Source: Clytia hemisphaerica
Lineage: Eukaryota; Cnidaria; Hydrozoa; Leptothecata; Clytiidae
Assembly: GCA_902728285.1 (NCBI GenBank)
Contig: CACVBU010000276.1
Span: 1,588,458 to 1,652,457 of the forward strand
DNA length: 64,000 nt
Direction of reading: 5' to 3'
The position numbers and the translations under genes were made by a program. The notes below the pieces were generated by a model that saw only the letters and a list, made by a program, of their open reading frames with translations, had not been told where the DNA came from and did not search any database. Positions 37,012 through 50,099 of this stretch are shown piece by piece (within the stretch, counting starts at the first letter, position 1; each line of letters opens with the position of its first letter).

Positions 37012-40000
37012 CTATTTAAAAAAATCACTAACAGCTTTTAGTAAGGGCAGGTGGAAGGTTGTCGGATGTGATGTTCCATACAATGTTTGCGTGGCTTCCC
37101 AGTATGACTTGTTCAACTTTTTCATTGTAAAGTAAGTGAATGCTTCTGGAACAAGCAGCAATTCCACGGTGTCGAAATATGAATTTCTTTCAAAAGGAAG
37201 TGGAATTCTGGATGACCCAGCGAGGCAGCAGATATCATCAGGATCGACTTCATTGGCAACTGTTAATTTGTGCTTGACAATATAGGTGGCATAACGCATT
37301 GCTTGACTGTAATCGATGCCGAGTATTTTGCGGTCATGTTTGGCACATTCATCCAGATCCACAAACGAAACAGGACCAACGAATGCTTGAAATCTCTCAG
37401 ATTGATTGCGCAGTAATTTATCTCCTTCAATTAGGCGCAGTATTGTGTTGTCCTCTTTCAAGAATTGAAGAAACTCATCGTTCAGCTCAGATTCTTTATC
37501 TTTAAACAAAAAGGTAGAATGAAAGTAGAATTTTAAAGGCTACAATTTTGGCTTATTTTCTTTATTATGTAACTGGTGGAATAGTCTTCCTTTTTAAACA
37601 ATAAGTTTCAAACGTTTTTAAAACATCCTTACAGTCACTTGACTCGTCAGAGGTAGATTCGTCTGAAGATCCGTCGTACAATTTAACCCCATCTATAAGA
37701 AATAAGTTACATATCACAGTTTTTGCCTATAAAAGGCTAAAATAGACTTTTTGATATTTCCTCAATCAATCGTAAATCCTTCAATAAGTTTCTAAATTTA
37801 TTCTTCTTTCTATAATTTATAGTATAAATTCAATTTTTACAATTTCTTCCCATTTTGGTTTTTATAAAAGACAGTGTCAAAATGTCTCCCAATGGGACTA
37901 CTTTCGGGCAATGTCACTCCAACAAACATCTCCCAAATGGGAGACGTATTCCAATCGAGATATTTTTTCCTATTGAAGAAGCAGTATTCTACAAAAAAAA
38001 CAAGCACTTATTTTTTCGTTGTAAAAGAAACAGTGAGATATTTTTGCTTTGGTCTAAATAATACTTCTCATAGTAGTATTAAAAAAGCTATTTTATTTTG
38101 AAATTACTGAAAGTGATTTTAAAAATTCAAACAACTCAACCTTGTTTTTTTGTTTTGATTGATGAGGTGATTCGCCCTGGATACGCGCTAGATTTTCCCC
38201 TCCTATCTGATTATCACAATAAGAATAGGTCACTACATTGCCAAAAAATTCGAAAATAGACTTTACATAATAGCATTGAGTTATTCATGAAAGAAATAGA
38301 CGCAAAAAGAAGTTTTGTTACCACAGGGAGTCTAAAGCGACCATGGATGGTATTCAAAGCCAATGTATTGTCGGAGGTTTTTCATTATTCTGTGCGTTTT
38401 TCAGTATTGTAAGCTCCAGTTTAAACGATGTCTCTTTTATCTAGGAAATGTTCCATTTCAGAGCATTATCGGATCTTAATAACAACAATAATTATTTTAT
38501 ACCTGGAGCTCTGTTCACGTGTCTTCCCTTTTTCGTTTTGCCTGTTGTTTTTTCTAAAATAAATCAATTTTTGAATCTGACTAAGTGAAGTATAATTTAT
38601 TGGATAAACTGCACTGTATGAAATAAAACCTAAATAGATAAAGAACGCGATCTTCAAAAGCAGCCGACGAGGCGATCTTTTTTTGCGATGTGTTCTGAGC
38701 ACATGCTAAAGCTAGAAAACATAGCCTTAAGGGCCGGAAATACGGTAGGTCATTTAACTTGATGAGTAGCTCCCCCCGCTGTTTCAATAATTCTATGATA
38801 GATATTTCTGCCAGAAATGGGTATTTGCTTCATTTCTAACTTTTTTTACTACAATCAGTGCTATAACATATTTGCACTTTTGGCTAATTTACCATTTTTC
38901 GATATTAAAGTTCGAGCGAGAATGTCAATTTCAGGCCTTGAACTTGATTTCATCGATTATTTCGATCTGGGAGGGATTTATTGGTTTCTAGGCTATATTT
39001 CAAGCCCTACTGGACCATTTTTGAGTCACTTTTGGATCCTCAGTCTAGATCTTAAGTCTAGCGTTAAAACACAGAGTTAAAACTCTACCCTTCCAACCTA
39101 CTTTAGACCACTTACAAAAGATTGTGGTTTCAAAACTTCCCGGTTGATTTCCCTATTGTGTCAAGTATTTTGTCACTGATTGTAGCATAAGTTCATACTA
39201 ACCTTTTGAATTCTTTAAAAGGTCTTTGAAACTGAAAACAGATGATTGCATTCTTGCAAATGAATCTGAAATTAAAATTTGGTCCTTACTAGAATTTATC
39301 AACAATGTGAAACCAGAAAAACAAGAATGACCAGAAATCAGTGTGACATTTCACCGTAAGTCTAAATATAGATTTCAGCTTCAAAAATATAAAAATATTG
39401 AAATTTCGACTTTTGGGCTGAAACTAAATCATAGTTGCTGAGAAAAGATCAAATCTCGGTTGCTTCTTAGCACGAAATCTGAGAATAATAATAGTTAAGC
39501 TCAATATCATGGTCACATTTTTATTACTATAGGAGAAAAAAGTTTTTCAAACATTTCAATAACTTACCATACTTTCTTGTTGAATCGATTTCTAAATCTG
39601 ATAAGCTTTCGGTATCGGACAGATTTTTGGCAGTGCGATTTCCCAACAAACCTGGAGTCTCCAGAGTTGAATTTTCAATGTCATCAGAATTTTTTGTTGT
39701 GAGAGGTACTAAAATACAAGTAAAGTTAAGCGTTCAAAGTTAAAAATTCAAACTCTCAACGACCGTAAGGAACCTATTTTCGGTGCATAAACTTTCGCGA
39801 GGACTAAAAATCGCGAAGCTCACAACATTTACTTTCGCAAATTTAACGGAAAATATTTTTCTTATTAGTCTTTTAGCAGGCTATAAAGTGCCATAAAAGT
39901 TATATTTTAGTCAAAGTTTAAAGTTTACAGATTCATGCGAGCATAAACTTTCGCAAATGGCCCTTTCCAGAATTTTTAAAGACAAAAAAGACAAAAAGGG

Positions 40001-43000
40001 CCAAAATTCGCGAAAATTTCTGCTGGCAAAAGCTTGTACGCCTAAAGTACTTCCACCCCTTGAACATAACTATTTATTTTGGTCTTTACGATGCGTATTA
40101 AAGCGGTGGTGATAAATCTTCCCCGTCAGATGGTCCATAATACATCAAACTCGAAAAATTTAATAAAAATCGTTGAAGTCTACCATTCTGATGACGTCAT
40201 AAATAGAAAAACTTGAATAACTTCATATAGAAAAAAAATTCGAACTCAAATTTTGATCAAACTTCATCTTACAGTGTGACTTTTCGGATGAATCTTCAAT
40301 GCCGTTGTCGATAGAAGTATTGAACAGGGAAATATGAGTTGTTTTGGCTATAGTAACAGAAGATAAAGGATTAAAGCATCAATGATAAAGAATCCATAAA
40401 TGATAAAGGATAGTCTTATTTTCACCACTTTGTGAGTATTTTTGTGCAATTTGAATCAAAGCTTTATGTTTATCAAAATCATCAAGCATTTAAAGTCAAT
40501 AACGTTCGACTATAACTGCAGTTCAAATTGATTTTACTTTCTGGTTGATTTGAAATTACTTACGAAACGCGCTCGATTCATCGTTTTTAAAATCCATGTT
40601 TTCATCAGTTATAATTTTCGTGGTGAGAGGGGCTAAAATGTAAAGCAAAGTCGTCATAAGCATTAAAAGTCAATAACGTTCAACTACAATTTCAATTAAA
40701 ATTGATTTTACTTTCTAGATGATTTCATTCCTACATTTTGAAATTACTTACGAAACGCGCTCGATTCATCGTTTTTTGGATCCATGTTTTCATCAGTTAT
40801 AGTTTTCGTGGTGAGAGGGGCTAAAATGTAAAGCAAAGTCGTCATAAGCATTAAAAGTCAATAACGTTCAACTACATTTTCAATTAAAATTGATTTTACT
40901 TTCTAGATGATTTTATTCCTACATTTTGAAATTACTTACGAAAGGCGCTCGATTGATCGTTTTTTGGATCCATGTTTTCATCAGTTATAGTTTTCGTGGT
41001 GAGAGGGGCTAAAATGTAAAGCAAAGTCATCATAAGCATTAAAAGTCAATAACGTTCAACTACAATTTCAATTAAAATTGATTTTACTTTCTAGATGATT
41101 TTATTCCTACATTTTGAAATTACTTACGAAAGGCGCTCGATTGATCGTTTTTTCGATCCATGTTTTCATCAGTTATAGTTTTCGTGGCGAGAGGGTCTAA
41201 AATGTAAAGCAAAGTCATCATAAGCATTAAAAGTCAATAACGTTCAACTACAATTTCAATTAAAATTGATTTTACTTTCTAGATGATTTTATTCCTACAT
41301 TTTGAAATTACTTACGAAAGGCGCTCGATTGATCGTTTTTTGGATCCATGTTTTCATCAGTTATAGTTTTCGTGGTGAGAGGGGCTAAAATGTAAAGCAA
41401 AGTCATCATAAGCATTAAAAGTCAATAACGTTCAACTACAATTTCAATTAAAATTGATTTTACTTTCTAGATGATTTTATTCCTACATTTTGAAATTACT
41501 TACGAAAGGCGCTCGATTGATCGTTTTTTGGATCCATGTTTTCATCAGTTATAGTTTTCGTGGTGAGAGGGGCTAAAATGTAAAGCAAAGTCATCATAAG
41601 CATTAAAAGTCAATAACGTTCAACTACAATTTCAATTAAAATTGATTTTACTTTCTAGATGATTTTATTCCTACATTTTGAAATTACTTACGAAAGGCGC
41701 TCGATTGATCGTTTTTTGGATCCATGTTTTCATCAGTTATAGTTTTCGTGGTGAGAGGGGCTAAAATGTAAAGCAAAGTCATCATAAGCATTAAAAGTCA
41801 ATAACGTTCAACTACAATTTTAATTAAAATTGATTTTACTTTATAGATGATTTTATTCCTACATTTTGAAACTACTTACGAAAGGCGCTCGATTGATCGT
41901 TTTTTGGATCCATGTTTTCATCAGTTATAATTTTCGTAGTGAGAGGAGCTAAAATCAAAATGATCAAGCATTTAAAGTCAGGTGTAACTTCTAAAATCGT
42001 TAAAATCAGGTAGGGTGATTTTCGAAAAGCTTTTAAATTAATTTTCTTTGTATTACTTTGTTCCTCTATCATTTTGCTGTTTCTTTAGTGATATTTTCCG
42101 ACTGAAAGCAAGTTCGAACACGTGTTGAAAGTATGACAAATGGATTACCTGCACAAGAATCTCGACTGCATGGTTGTTTCACTATCCTCTTCCTTATTGT
42201 TCTGTGGTGTTTGGTTGTTATATGAATATCGGCTTCTCTGATGATGTCAACATCAACTACAATGCTTTTTGTTTCTTGTCTATTTTTGTTTTTCCTCAAT
42301 GGTGCTTCTGGATGTTTTGACGTTAGTATTTTTGACGCGATAAAATATCTTGCATTGCCACAATCTTCTTTTGTCAATTTCAGGAATGTATCATCAATGG
42401 TGTTGAGTGCATTTATGCAAGCATACACTCCACAATCTACAACGCCCTCTTGTAAGTCAATATCGGCTCTCGAGACAAAAAGCCATTCTTCTTTGGTTGT
42501 GTTCTTCTTCAAGACACTTGCAATCAAGTGCTTCACAAAACTGAATACACTAGACATAATCTCCGGATTGACGATAAGAAGTGAATCTAAGTGATGGATT
42601 TGTTTTGTCAGGAAGTAAATGACGATGATTGACCAATGGTTATGACTGTGGTGAATTGGAAGGATCAGTTGTCGTTTTGAAAGTATGTCCTCGTAGTTCT
42701 CGGGGTTTAAGTGTACAGATGATCTTCCACTTTCAATACTCGTATAAACATGGCTGTTGAAAACATGGATGTCGTCCCTTCCATAGGATATTGCCTGTAG
42801 AAACCCGTTGATGACATCTCCTTTCAAGCACTTGTTTGGGATCAGGCTTCGGAACTCTTCGGTTCTTATACCATTTAACTCAGCATGACCTTCTTCACCT
42901 AACCATACTCTTTCTACTTCTCTCTTTTCCTCTTCTGTTGTATGAAAGTTAAGTGGTTGACGATCCGAACCTGTATCTTCACGCACATAAAACAATGTAG

Positions 43001-46000
43001 ATACTGTCGATTCAACATCATATGAACCGAGGAAGTTTTCTTCATCTTCGATATAAATCTTTGTATCATTTATTGTAACAATTCGTTCGTCAAAGAACGT
43101 AACAGTGAAGTGGCCAGCATTCACAGTTTTGCCAGTGTGATTAATCATGGCAAATAAGTTGTAAGAGACGCCTTCCAAGCTACTCGCACAAAAGAGTTTG
43201 AACTGAAGGTGTCTTTCAATGATTACTCTCGACCGTATAACTTTGACGTTTTTCCCGACATGCCCTCTGTTAATTGAAACAACGAGTATCGATGGCGCGT
43301 TAAGAATTGTGGAGGTTTGGTGAAACATGACTGGACATTCACAAAACGAGTTATTTCCCCAGGTTCTTGGTGGGTGGCCAAAACAAGCATGACGAATCAA
43401 GGAATCCAAAGTCATTCGTTGTGAAGTTTTGAAGACCGATACATGTAAAGATGGGTGAGCTGAAACATTTCCATATATTTTATTGCATCGGTTGCAAGTG
43501 TTAAGTTCAGCAACTCTGATAAAGAAATACTCCGTAAGAGCAGGACAATCACTGTTCAGTTTGCAGATTAGATCAAAATAAAACTGGTATTCACAACACT
43601 GCTGATGGTCGGATAGTCGTATATTTGATACTAGTTGAGTTAGTGCTGTCCAATCTACCAGTGCGCCATTTGACTGTACCTCTAACGGTTGGTTGACATT
43701 TTGAAGTTTTTCATTGACAACAACAAGATGCTTGAAGATTTCATTTTCAGGTTGACATATGCTGGATAGAAAATCAAACAAGGTAGAGCCACATACAACT
43801 TGCAAGACTGTGCTCATCCAACAGTTGTTGAGAGGATTTATTATACCGGAACAGGATATTCGTTTGATATCCAGCGTACAAGCAAGCTTTTTGGGCAGTG
43901 AAATCTGCTTGATTACATCTCTTTCCTCTTTAGTTTTTCGATTCCAAAGAAAATCCAAAACCTCAATGGAGGTCTCTTCCGAATTTTTGAAAGCCATGTA
44001 ATCTGCAAACGGCAGGAAACGGCATCTTACACAAGGTGCACAAATGAAATTTAGGCAAACTTTGCCGTAATTCACATCCGTACCTGTGCACTCTGAGTGG
44101 TAACTTTTCCGACAGATACTACATTTGATTCGAGAACCTACGCGATCTTCGCCGCAGGCAGCACAATAATTTTCTCCTGTGTCTTCACTTTTCTTCTTCT
44201 CAGGAAAAGTCAAAGTCTTCTTTCTTGCGGATCGATAAATACCAATTTCGTTGACGTCTGTTCGTTTTGTTTTCTTATTCCAACCTTCTTCCACCTTTGG
44301 AGCTTTTCTTGGAATGAAATCTTCGTTATTGATCTTTGGTGTTCTTTCCAGGACGAATTTATCTTGACCGTGAACAAGCATATCATAAAATTGACGCTGT
44401 TGCCAGTGCAGATCCCGGTAAGTGTTTTCAATAAATTCTGGGATAGGCTGATTCAAGCCTTGGAGACGTTTCAAATTGGAGAAATACCCCTCAACTTGGG
44501 CAGTTGTCGTGTTGCTTTTCATAATAGATTTTGAAGCCGAAGGTTGCTGCTCTTCCTGGTTGTTAGCTCGAAATCTAGTCAAATTACCGAGGCAGAGACC
44601 AGTCCAAAGGGTTGCCGTGGGAAGTCTATAGTGCATTACGAAATTGAAATAAGATGGCGCGTAAAATTCATTGTTGATCTCTTCATTTGTTGCAGTTTGG
44701 ACAGAAAAACCAGATAAAGCGTTGTCCCAAAATCTAGACAATTCAGTTAATGGTTGGTTACTGCCTGTCTTTGTTTTCTTCGTTTCTTCTATGGATGCTA
44801 AGAAATCGTCTTCATCTGCCTCGATACTGGCAAGGGTGTTTTCGTTTTCTTCATCTTTGGGGTTCTCTGCGTTTGGGGTATCTTTCAAAATCTCTTGAAT
44901 ATGTGGAAACTGTCCAATTGACCTCTCGATCTCCTCAACTGCCTCGTGAACTGTTTTACCGTAGTTAACAACATCAGTGGTCGGCGTCATAAAAACAATT
45001 TGGCCAAGCTTCACCAATTCCTCAAGTTCTGCGAGAAATCTACATTCTGTTAGCCGGGAAAACCAGTGCATGGCGAGGCTTACAGCTTTCTTTGGTGATT
45101 TTAATTTTTTCAAGACATATTTGTTTCTTTTTGTGATATGAGAAAAGCAAATATGTAACAAAGTTTTCATCAAATTGTCTTCCAATCCATTGACGATTCG
45201 GAATGTTCTGTTGATATATTCCGGAAGAGATTCACCGCAAAATTCATTCACACAGGCAACGATCAACGCAACAGAATAATCAACGAGGATAAGGGACGGT
45301 CTTGAAATTTTGTTGAAAACAAGTTTCTCCTTCTCTTGTAACGACATGAGAAAACGGCGGATCGACGGTACTGAATGTGAACTAGACAGATATTGCGCTA
45401 TTGGAAGAGGGGGTGCTAAGCCGTATGGATGACGTACGCAAAGTGAATAAAGGAGAATACGCTTACACTCTTTTAACGGTAGGGTAACACTACCAGTCGC
45501 ATCTAGGTACACTATGTCTTGATAGTTCTTTTCGTGATACAACCTAATCAATCCCTCAGTCGTTAATGTGATCCGCACCTCCTTGTCTACCATGACATCA
45601 TGAACATAGCCATAAAATTTTCTTGCCTGCTTTTGTTCTTGTGCCTTCGCACGGTCTTCGTTTTCAATCTTTGACGCCACTTGTTGAACTTTTTCGTGTA
45701 GAAAGGCTTTTTTCGTGTTGGGGCTCCTAACCTCAGATTTTATTTTCTGATAAATTTTTGGGGATCTCCCGGCTTCCTCTCTGTTTCCTGCTGCAAAAAC
45801 AGTTGACTTGATCTTTGCCAATTTCTCCCCATAAACTTTACTAGGAGGAGTCTTCAAATTCTTCTCAAACCTTCGATGCTCCGATTTTCTTTTTCTGCCA
45901 GATATGATGTCAGCGCTGGTTTTCCTGATATCGTGTGAAACTTTGCCATCAAATAAAAGTGTCGCATACTGGCAATCTTCCTTCATGATTGACACCTTAG

Positions 46001-47261
46001 CTGAAAAATTGCATTCTGGTCTTTTACAACGCAGATGGCATATCCAATAGGGGGTACTTGATTTCTTTTTTGATTGGTCGTTGTTCAATCTTTGGTGGTT
46101 GACGACTAAACTGCAATATTCGTTATGTTTTTTTACCATTGGGAATAAAAGCTCTTTATATTTGTTCTCAAATCTTCGATAGGTCGAATTATCACTTTGT
46201 ATTATTCTAAGCTTTTGCCAATCGTTTGAAAGCTTTTCACGTAAGCTTTTCTGTTTGAGACGATAAGTAAACACGCCACTTTTTGGAATTTGAGCTGACG
46301 TCAAAAGGTTTGCGGTTGTTGAACTAATTTCACGTAAGAAGAATGAGTCCTTAGGGCATTCGCTTTGGTCAATATCGGATGCTGATGACGAGCTGCTTTC
46401 GGATTCGGTAATTCCAATGTCAACATCAGTTTCATTTTTCACACCAAGGTCAACATCAGTTTCATTTTTCACACCAAGGTCAACATCAGTTTCATTTTTC
46501 ACACCAAGGTCAGCATCAGTTTCATTTTTCACACCAATGTCATTCTTCTTATGAGTTGTATTTTTCACGTTTGAGGTACTAGAAAGCCTTTCCACTGTAT
46601 ATTTAGTTAACTCTACGGCCGTTTTCGATAATACAGATGCTGCAAAACTTTCCATTCTATCCAATATCACATTCTCCTTATTCGACTTTTTACGTGATTT
46701 GGTGGTTCTGGAACTCGTCTTAGGATTTCGACGATCCAATGAATCAACGACATTCCTTAATCTTTCTGATTCCGGTGTAGTCTCTCTCACAGGGACAAAC
46801 AATTCTTCGACTCTCTCAGTGGATTGTTCATATGGTTCGTTGGTTCTTGAACTTGTTTGAGGAATTGGTAGATCAATGTCATCGTTGCTTTTCGGTATTT
46901 CATAGACAGGTACACTCACTGGTGAGCAATTTTCTCCAACTTGTTCGATTTGTTCTTGATATTCTTCACAAAATTTACTGGTTCCATCTTGAAGCATTTC
47001 CGAGGATTCCCCAACATTAAATATTTCAGCAAACGAAATAGACGAAGCTTTGTCAATAGATTTAATATACTCCCGAAAGAGGTGTTTCACTTTATGGTCA
47101 GGAGGTGGTTTCGTAGCATTGTAATATTTTTGGGTTATCTCCTTCCATATTATTTTATCAAATGATTTTTTGTTACGGTTCTTCAAAGGGATAAGTTGCA
47201 ACAGGCGATCCAAATCGATCTCTAGCGAAAATGTACGTCGTTTTCTTCCTTCTCTTGGCAT
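37012..47261 (-). CDS. Transposase-PHD-USP-Ulp1 multidomain protein, 14 exons
   Basis: Exon 1 is 47261-42149. Then come eight 69-bp exons (41948-41880, 41760-41692, 41572-41504, 41384-41316, 41196-41128, 41008-40940, 40820-40752, 40632-40564), 40347-40273, 39708-39568, 38553-38503, 37692-37633 and 37499-37012. All junctions are GT-AG and phase 1; the total is 6,480 bp, or 2,159 residues. An optional symmetric exon lies at 38206-38141. Approximate residues: Myb/SANT-like 1-65; four GVKNETDVDL repeats 240-280; Cys-rich 400-420; transposase-like core 560-960 with YLDATGS, LILVDYS, HICFSH and AQVEGYFSNLK; PHD finger 1030-1075; USP domain with NNCWMST (about 1147), AGHF (about 1383) and IND (about 1399); Ulp1 domain with HNHWS (about 1541), HLDS, DLQEG and DCGVY (about 1609). 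The USP and Ulp1 catalytic residues appear intact. The unspliced frame would stop at 42069. The last exon encodes an unrecognised domain (LLVPEAFTYFTMKKLNKSY). An AG near 47295 suggests an upstream untranslated exon. Confidence 0.82.
40564..41948 (-). repeat. Eight-copy tandem exon-intron array, 188-bp period
   Basis: Eight units each hold a TTTTAG acceptor, a 69-bp exon and a GTAAGT donor. Exon starts lie exactly 188 bp apart. Each exon adds 23 residues (PLTTK.ITDENMDPKNDQSS core) without shifting frame. The fourth exon from the right edge of the minus order differs (LATK, DRKND) and the two 3'-most exons carry KNDESS. Introns are as similar as exons, so the array grew by unequal exchange of whole units. 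Confidence 0.95.
46430..46545 (-). repeat. Four in-frame 30-bp coding repeats
   Basis: The decapeptide GVKNETDVDL is encoded four times in a row inside exon 1 of the large gene, followed by an acidic serine-rich stretch. It probably lies in a disordered linker before the Cys-rich segment. Confidence 0.9.
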
Positions 47262-47289
47262 GATTCAAGTCCAAATGTTTTTTCTCGTT

Positions 47290-47904
47290 GCTTAACTAAA
47301 AAATTTTAATGATAATAAAACTGTTGGGAAGAAATAAAACATAACCTCCGGAAACTGAAAAAAAAAAAAAAAGCACATCGACGCTCAGCCAAAATTAAGA
47401 CGTTCTAATAGAAAAAACGTGATTTTTTTATAAAATAAGCGTGTAACTGATGAAGGCAAACAGGAGAGTACGAGTTTTCCAAGACAAGATAACAAGATAT
47501 GTTGATTTAGAAGAATAAAAATTACTATTCCTTCAAATCATCATTTTTTCCTTTGATTAAAAAGTTATTCCCACGGGAATATATTGTTATCGTTTACTCT
47601 TGTTGACTGATGCATGTCCATTCAATTAACTTTTATGGTAGAATTAACATGATGACTGATCAAATGTGCTTGGACTAATCTTGTTTTTTCTCTACAGTGA
47701 CGTCTTAATGATTTTCAACAGGAGGATTCGGTAGCTTGTATCTCGAGAAAAAAAGGCAGAAAAATGTTTTTTAAAAGAAATAATACGCTCTAATGAAAGT
47801 CCCGCGCGAAATCACAGGCAAAAACAAAAACGCTGCGGAAAGGTTTCATGCATGTACGGTTAATTATTACATATATTTTTTTTGTGAAACACCCTGTAAA
47901 GCCC
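47290..47904. other. Upstream region of the large gene
   Basis: A possible acceptor (TTTTTTAG on the minus strand near 47295) precedes the start codon by about 35 bp. No TATA box or coding exon is evident. Confidence 0.3.
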
Positions 47905-48023
47905 CTCTCAGTGGATTGTTCATATGGTTCGTTTGTTCTTGAACTTGTTTGAGGAATTGGTAGATCAATGTCATCGTTGCTTTTCGGTATTTCATAGACA
48001 GATACACTCACTGGTGAGCAATT
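47905..48023 (-). pseudogene. Duplicated fragment of exon 1 of the large gene
   Basis: A 119-bp copy of 46813-46931 with two mismatches, offset by 1,092 bp and in the same orientation. Its translation (VYEIPKSNDDIDLPIPQTSS) matches the N-terminal part of the protein. It abuts the 63-bp minisatellite, which begins immediately after it. Confidence 0.92.
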
Positions 48024-48024
48024 A

Positions 48025-50085
48025 TTGAGACGAAATCCAATTAAATCTGTTCATTGTTTCAATCAAATCCAGACGGTTCATTGTTCCATGTTGCATCAGT
48101 AAAATGTCCAATTCTTGAGATGAAATCCAATCCAAACGGTTCATTGTTCCATGTTGCATCAGTGAAGTGTCCAATTCTTGAGATGAAATCCAATCCAAAG
48201 GGTGCATTGTTCCATGTTGCATCGGTAAAATGTCCAATTCTTGAGATGAATCCAATCCAAAGGGTTCATTGTTCCACGTTGCATCATTGAAATGTCCAAT
48301 TCTTGAGATGAAATCCAATCGAAACGGTTCATTGTTCCATGTTGCATCAGTGAAGTGTCCAATTCTTGAGACGAAATCCAATCCAAGCAGTTCATTGTTC
48401 CATGTTGCATCAGTAAAATGTCCAATTCTTGAGATGAAATCCAATCCAAACGGTTCATTGTTCCATGTTGCATCAGTGAAGTGTCCAATTCTTGAGATGA
48501 AATCCAATCCAAAGGGTGCATTGTTCCATGTTGCATCGGTAAAATGTCCAATTCTTGAGATGAAATCCAATCCAAAGGGTTCATTGTTCCACGTTGCATC
48601 ATTGAAATGTCCAATTCTTGAGATGAAATCCAATCGAAACGGTTCATTGTTCCATGTTGCATCAGTGAAGTGTCCAATTCTTGAGACGAAATCCAATCCA
48701 AGCAGTTCATTGTTCCATGTTGCATCAGTAAAATGTCCAATTCTTGAGATGAAATCCAATCCAAGCAGTTCATTGTTCGATGTTGCATCAGTAAAATGTC
48801 CAATTCTTGAGATGAAATCCAATCCAAACGGTTCATTGTTCCATGTTGCATCAGTGAAGTGTCCAATTCTTGAGACGAAATCCAATCCAAGCAGTTCATT
48901 GTTCCATGTTGCATCAGTAAAATGTCCAATTCTTGAGATGAAATCCAATCCAAACGGTTCATTGTTCCATGTTGCATCAGTGAAGTGTCCAATTCTTGAG
49001 ATGAAATCCAATCCAAAGGGTGCATTGTTCCATGTTGCATCGGTAAAATGTCCAATTCTTGAGATGAAATCCAATCCAAAGGGTTCATTGTTCCACGTTG
49101 CATCATTGAAATGTCCAATTCTTGAGATGAAATCCAATCCAAAGGGTTCATTGTTCCATGTTGCATCAGTAAAATGTTCAATTCTTGAGACGAATCCAAT
49201 CTAAAGGGTTCATTGTTCCATGTTGCATCAGTAAAATGTCCAATTCTTGAGATGAAATCCAATCCAAGCAGTTCATTGTTCGATGTTGCATCAGTAAAAT
49301 GTCCAATTCTTGAGATGAAATCCAATCCAAACGGTTCATTGTTCCATGTTGCATCAGTGAAGTGTCCAATTCTTGAGACGAAATCCAATCCAAGCAGTTC
49401 ATTGTTCCATGTTGCATCAGTAAAATTTCCAATTCTTGAGATGAAATCCAATCGAAACGGTTCTTTGTTCCATATGTTGCATCAGTAAAATGTCCAATTC
49501 TTGAGATGAAATCCAATCCAAGCGGTTCATTGTTCCATGTTGCATCAGTGAAATGTCCAATTCTTGAGATGAAATCCAATCCAAGCAGTTCATTGTTCCA
49601 TGTTGCATCAGTAAAATGTCCAATTCTTGAGATGAAATCCAATCCAAGCAGTTCATTGTTCCATGTTGCATCAGTAAAATGTCCAATTCTTGAGATGAAA
49701 TCCAATCGAAACGGTTCTTTGTTCCATGTTGCATCAGTAAAATGTCCAATTCTTGAGATGAAATCCAATCCAAGCAGTTCATTGTTCGATGTTGCATCAG
49801 TAAAATGTCCAATTCTTGAGATGAAATCCAATCCAAACGGTTCATTGTTCCATGTTGCATCAGTGAAGTGTCCAATTCTTGAGACGAAATCCAATCCAAG
49901 CAGTTCATTGTTCCATGTTGCATCAGTGAAGTGTCCAATTCTTGAGATGAAATCCAATTAAAACGGTTCATTGTTCCATGTTGCATCAGTAAAATGTCCA
50001 ATTCTTGAGATGAAATCCAATCCAAACGGTTCATTGTTCCATGTTGCATCAGTAAAATGTTCAATTCTTGAGACGAATCCAATCT
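48025..50085. repeat. 63-bp minisatellite, about 33 units
   Basis: Units read TTCATTGTTCCATGTTGCAT, CAGTAAAATGTCCAATTCTT, GAGATGAAATCCAATCCAA. Variants alternate (AAACGG, AAGCAG, AAAGGG; AGTGAAG or AGTAAAA) in higher-order groups. Because 63 is a multiple of three and the unit lacks stops in several frames, frames of 151-430 codons stay open on both strands; a few 1-2 bp deletions shift them. I see no start context or splice signal that makes any of them a gene. Confidence 0.93.
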
Positions 50086-50099
50086 AAAATTATCAGAGC

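Noticed and set aside
39209-39243. Candidate 29-bp exon between 39568 and 38553 of the large gene
   Set aside because: It has AG and GT borders but its length breaks the phase-1 chain and creates a stop.
44210-44431. Frames opposite or overlapping the large minus-strand exon (42241, 43759, 44097, 44671, 46832, 46941 and others)
   Set aside because: Shadows of the multidomain reading frame, with no domain content of their own.
48025-50085. CRISPR-like repeat array
   Set aside because: Units are directly adjacent with no unique spacers, and the genome is eukaryotic.
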